Part shown: in pieces, positions 37,990 to 40,273 of the stretch | How the letters are laid out: every line of letters begins with the position of its first letter | Position numbering within the stretch: the stretch's first letter is position 1 | Assembly: GCA_030066655.1 (NCBI GenBank) | Contig: JASJBE010000058.1 | Coordinates: 1 to 40,273, forward strand | DNA length: 40,273 nucleotides | Origin: Woeseiaceae bacterium | Lineage (GTDB): Bacteria; Pseudomonadota; Gammaproteobacteria; Steroidobacterales; Woeseiaceae | Direction of reading: 5' to 3' | Notes under the pieces: model-generated | Database searches by the model: none | Told to the model about the DNA's origin: nothing | The model's input: only the letters and a program-made list of their open reading frames with translations | Program-made: the position numbers and the translations under genes

Positions 37990-39908
37990 TCTTCCGTGTC
38001 CATCGCGTCCGCTTCTTCGACGGAAATCGGTTCCGCATCCGGCGCTTCCATGTCCGGTAGCGGGACCGGCTCGCCGTCAATGAACTCGGCCCACGACAGC
38101 GCGCGTCGGACACTCCCATCGGGCCGCAGTCTCAGTTTGCCGGTCGCGCCGACGAGGTCCGGCATCGTGCCGGAGCGATTCGCAAACAGCGGGGCGACCA
38201 GCTGGTAGGCGTCATAGCCCATCGCATGCAGACGCCCGAGGCGCCGCTGCTCCGGCCAGTATTCCTGAAACACGGCGGGCAAGTAGTCTATCCAGCCCTC
38301 GGGGTTGATTAACCACGGCACGTCGGCAAATCGGATGCCGTTCAGGTCGGTGTTCGAGCGGCCGTCCATCGCGTTGACGGATGACGTGGCGTAGACCGGA
38401 AGATCCCCGGAATAGTGGAATTTGAGCTGCGACTTGAGCAAACGCCCCGCGGGTGCGTCGGCGCCGAGGAAGATGAAGTCTGTGTCCTGGCGTCGTCGCG
38501 GGTCGAATTGCAACGGTCCGCCGATGTTCGCGCGCAGCCGGTTGTACCGGCGAACGCTGCCGGATAGCGCCATCAGGTCCTCGATCGCTCCCGAGTAGTC
38601 CGGGTTGCCCGGCGTGTACATTCGGTAGTCGAGCGCCGTTCCCCCCAGGAACTCGAAGTGCTGGATGAACGCCTGCAGTACACGGCGGCCCCAGTCCGTG
38701 TTCGGCACGAGCGCAACGGCTCGCTGGTGGCCATCGAGAATAGCGCGCTCGGCCGCTGCGATCGCCTCGTCCTCCGGCGACAGGCCAAATTGGAACAGCC
38801 CGGGCGGCGCCAGGTTCTCGTCCGGCAGGTAGTTCAGCGTCAGCACGGGTACCGGAACGAGAATGTCGTTCGCGAGTTCCGCAACATTACTCCTCAGCAA
38901 CGGGCCAACGACGAACTCGGCGCCGTCGGCGACGGCTGTTTCATAGGCGGCTACCGGACCGCCCTCTGCGTTGACGTCGTAAATCCGCACCGACTGCCGG
39001 TCGTCGAGGCCGCCGGCCGTCGCGAAGTAGGCGCCGAGGAAGCCGTTCTGGATGGCCTGGCCCGCGCTGGCGGTTCTGCCGCTTAACGGCAGCAGCAGCG
39101 CTACGCGGCGCGGATAGTCCAGCAGGACGTCATCGGCCAGCTCGAGTTCATCGAGTATCAGGTACGCAGGATGGGCCGCGTGACGTTCCCGCCATCGAAC
39201 GACACCGTTGCTCCATCCGATACCTTGCTGCCCGGTCGTTACCGCAAGCGAGCCCAACATCAGCCAGGCCTGTATCTCTTCGTCCCGGCTGAACGAGGCC
39301 GCATCCCGCAGCACGGCCGGCTGGGTCGCAAGCAGGCCCTTCCAGAGTCGGAGGCGGTTTTGCTCGATCGCATCGCCGCTGTCGAGCCAGGTCTCCCGGA
39401 ACGTCAACAGCTCGATCGCGCGAGAGGGCTCTTCCATCGCGAACCAGGCGTCTGCTCGCCGTGCCTGCACACGCAGGCGATCCGGGTTCGACATCGGCTG
39501 GGCGCTCAGGCGCTCCAGGATTTCGAGCGCGCGTTCGGATTCGCCGTCTGCCAGGGCGATGCCCGCGTCGTTGGCGTACCACAGCGGCGCCATCGGCCCG
39601 GCACTGATCGCCGGGACGTCGGAGAAAGCCGCTCGTGCCCGGTCGAAGTCCTCGGCGTCGAGCCACTGGTCGACCGCGAGCAGCGTCAGCCGCTGGCGTT
39701 CGACGCCTTCCCGTTCGGCTGCAAGTCCAATCAACGTCGCAGCCGCTTCCGCGTGCTCGCCACGTTCGGCGAGCCTCGCCGCTTTCGCTTCGGAGGCTCC
39801 TCCGGCCATCGAGAATCCTCCCGTCGTCTCGCAGGCGCTGACCGAGATCGCCAGGATGGCGACGAGTGTCCAGCGTAGAAACTGTGCAGGATGTGTATGT
39901 AGCTTCAT
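37962..39908 (-). CDS. lpoA: Penicillin-binding protein activator LpoA
   Basis: Outer-membrane lipoprotein that reaches through the periplasm to activate the peptidoglycan synthase PBP1a. The 648 residues match LpoA. The N-terminal lipobox VSAC places the lipidated cysteine at residue 26. A helical TPR-like part (about 30-265) is followed by a periplasmic-binding-protein-like domain starting at VALLLPLSGRTASAGQAIQNG (in parts) near 270. It is divergent from rsmI with only 30 bases between, and overlaps yraN downstream. Confidence 0.93.
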   Translation of the reverse strand: MKLHTHPAQFLRWTLVAILAISVSACETTGGFSMAGGASEAKAARLAERGEHAEAAATLIGLAAEREGVERQRLTLLAVDQWLDAEDFDRARAAFSDVPAISAGPMAPLWYANDAGIALADGESERALEILERLSAQPMSNPDRLRVQARRADAWFAMEEPSRAIELLTFRETWLDSGDAIEQNRLRLWKGLLATQPAVLRDAASFSRDEEIQAWLMLGSLAVTTGQQGIGWSNGVVRWRERHAAHPAYLILDELELADDVLLDYPRRVALLLPLSGRTASAGQAIQNGFLGAYFATAGGLDDRQSVRIYDVNAEGGPVAAYETAVADGAEFVVGPLLRSNVAELANDILVPVPVLTLNYLPDENLAPPGLFQFGLSPEDEAIAAAERAILDGHQRAVALVPNTDWGRRVLQAFIQHFEFLGGTALDYRMYTPGNPDYSGAIEDLMALSGSVRRYNRLRANIGGPLQFDPRRRQDTDFIFLGADAPAGRLLKSQLKFHYSGDLPVYATSSVNAMDGRSNTDLNGIRFADVPWLINPEGWIDYLPAVFQEYWPEQRRLGRLHAMGYDAYQLVAPLFANRSGTMPDLVGATGKLRLRPDGSVRRALSWAEFIDGEPVPLPDMEAPDAEPISVEEADAMDTEDWREPALEL

Positions 39909-39938
39909 AATGCGTAGTTTAATCGGGAGCGGGGCTCA

Positions 39939-40235
39939 ATGAGCGGCACCTTGTACGTCGTAGCGACACCTATCGGCAACCTGGACGACTGGAGTAACCG
40001 GGCGGTCGAAACGCTGCGCCGCGCCGACCATATCGCTGCTGAGGATACGCGGCACACTGGTCGATTGCTATCTCATTTCGGTATCAAAACACCGACATTT
40101 GCACTGCACGAGCACAACGAGGACCAGCGCAGTGAGCGGGCTGTGGAACAGCTGCAAAGCGGTGAGTCGATCGCGCTGGTCCTCGTTGTGCTCGTGCAGT
40201 GCAAATGTCGGTGTTTTGATACCGAAATGAGATAG
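39939..40235 (+). CDS. rsmI: 16S rRNA (cytidine-1402-2'-O)-methyltransferase, 5' part only
   Basis: SAM-dependent enzyme that 2'-O-methylates C1402 in 16S rRNA. The first 81 residues are clear: [50 protein letters not shown] and GESIALV. The family continues SDAGTP after this point; here the frame instead reads into the reverse complement of its own 5' region and stops at 40235. So only 39939 to about 40181 is genuine coding sequence, and the full gene (about 280 residues) is cut by the end of the contig. Its divergence from lpoA matches E. coli. Confidence 0.88.
   Translation: MSGTLYVVATPIGNLDDWSNRAVETLRRADHIAAEDTRHTGRLLSHFGIKTPTFALHEHNEDQRSERAVEQLQSGESIALVLVVLVQCKCRCFDTEMR
40030..40130 (+). 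repeat. Left arm of 101-bp terminal inverted repeat
   Basis: This segment inside rsmI is the exact reverse complement of the last 101 bases of the window (40173-40273). Coding sense is normal here, so this arm is the original copy. Confidence 0.95.
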
Positions 40236-40273
40236 CAATCGACCAGTGTGCCGCGTATCCTCAGCAGCGATAT
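40173..40273 (-). repeat. Right arm of terminal inverted repeat (foldback end)
   Basis: Exact reverse complement of 40030-40130, running to the last base. The 42 bases between the arms are normal rsmI sequence. The junction falls on GCGCTGGTC, which occurs in the gene and also as the complement of GACCAGCGC at 40122-40130. That short shared sequence fits template switching or an assembly loop. Treat as artefact. Confidence 0.9.

Noticed and set aside
40182..40235. Novel C-terminal sequence of rsmI after residue 81
   Set aside because: It is the reverse complement of the gene's own 5' part and results from the foldback.

Overview
The window is a stretch of bacterial chromosome, GC-rich and gene-dense. 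Almost every gene is a recognisable core gene of a free-living, respiring gammaproteobacterium. The main evidence is gene order. The block yrbG-kdsD-kdsC-lptC-lptA-lptB-rpoN-hpf-ptsN-rapZ, the block petA-petB-petC-sspA-sspB, and the block rsmI/lpoA-yraN-diaA are all gammaproteobacterial arrangements. Replacement of the E. coli npr gene by mgtE, hemL beside a cpdA-type phosphodiesterase, and a tkt-gap-pgk-pyk series point away from Enterobacterales, towards lineages such as Woeseiaceae, Wenzhouxiangellaceae or Chromatiales relatives. That placement is inference and cannot be fixed from this window.

Layout. 1-2564 (+): an unrecognised membrane protein, the murein-recycling ligase mpl, and a stand-alone LON-domain protein. 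2600-8081 (-): a tight run metK-ahcY-cpdA-TraB/GumN-hemL (activated methyl cycle, cAMP hydrolysis, first committed haem step). 8295-12599 (+): tkt-gap-pgk. 12730-14094 (-): a Tat-exported PhoX/DUF839 protein that interrupts the sugar-phosphate block. 14188-17986 (+): pyk followed one base later by a penicillin-acylase-family hydrolase. 18045-20150 (+): a MoxR AAA+ ATPase with a CoxE-like VWA partner. 20170-22031: a secreted Bcp-type peroxiredoxin (-) and a patatin-like lipase (+), divergent. 22023-31285 (-): mgtE, the PTS-Ntr/sigma-54 cluster (rapZ, ptsN, hpf, rpoN), LPS transport (lptB, lptA, lptC), Kdo synthesis (kdsC, kdsD) and a CaCA antiporter. 31436-32829: ibaG (+) and degS (-), convergent. 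33138-36962 (+): the cytochrome bc1 complex and sspA-sspB. 36991-39908 (-): diaA, yraN, lpoA. 39939 to the end (+): the 5' part of rsmI.

The largest functional theme is the cell envelope: LPS assembly (kdsD, kdsC, lptCAB), peptidoglycan (mpl, lpoA) and envelope stress (degS). Carbon and energy metabolism is the second (tkt, gap, pgk, pyk, petABC). No tRNA, rRNA, CRISPR array, insertion sequence, prophage or integrase was seen. Only one inter-gene stretch exceeds 300 bp (32830-33137), and it holds a direct repeat just upstream of petA.

The last 101 bases are the exact reverse complement of 40030-40130 and destroy the rsmI reading frame. This is best read as a foldback assembly or amplification artefact, so sequence after about 40181 should not be trusted. 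I found no convincing new multi-gene system. The least-characterised parts are the MoxR/VWA pair, the PhoX-like and acylase genes placed in the glycolytic block, and a few regulatory-looking sites.
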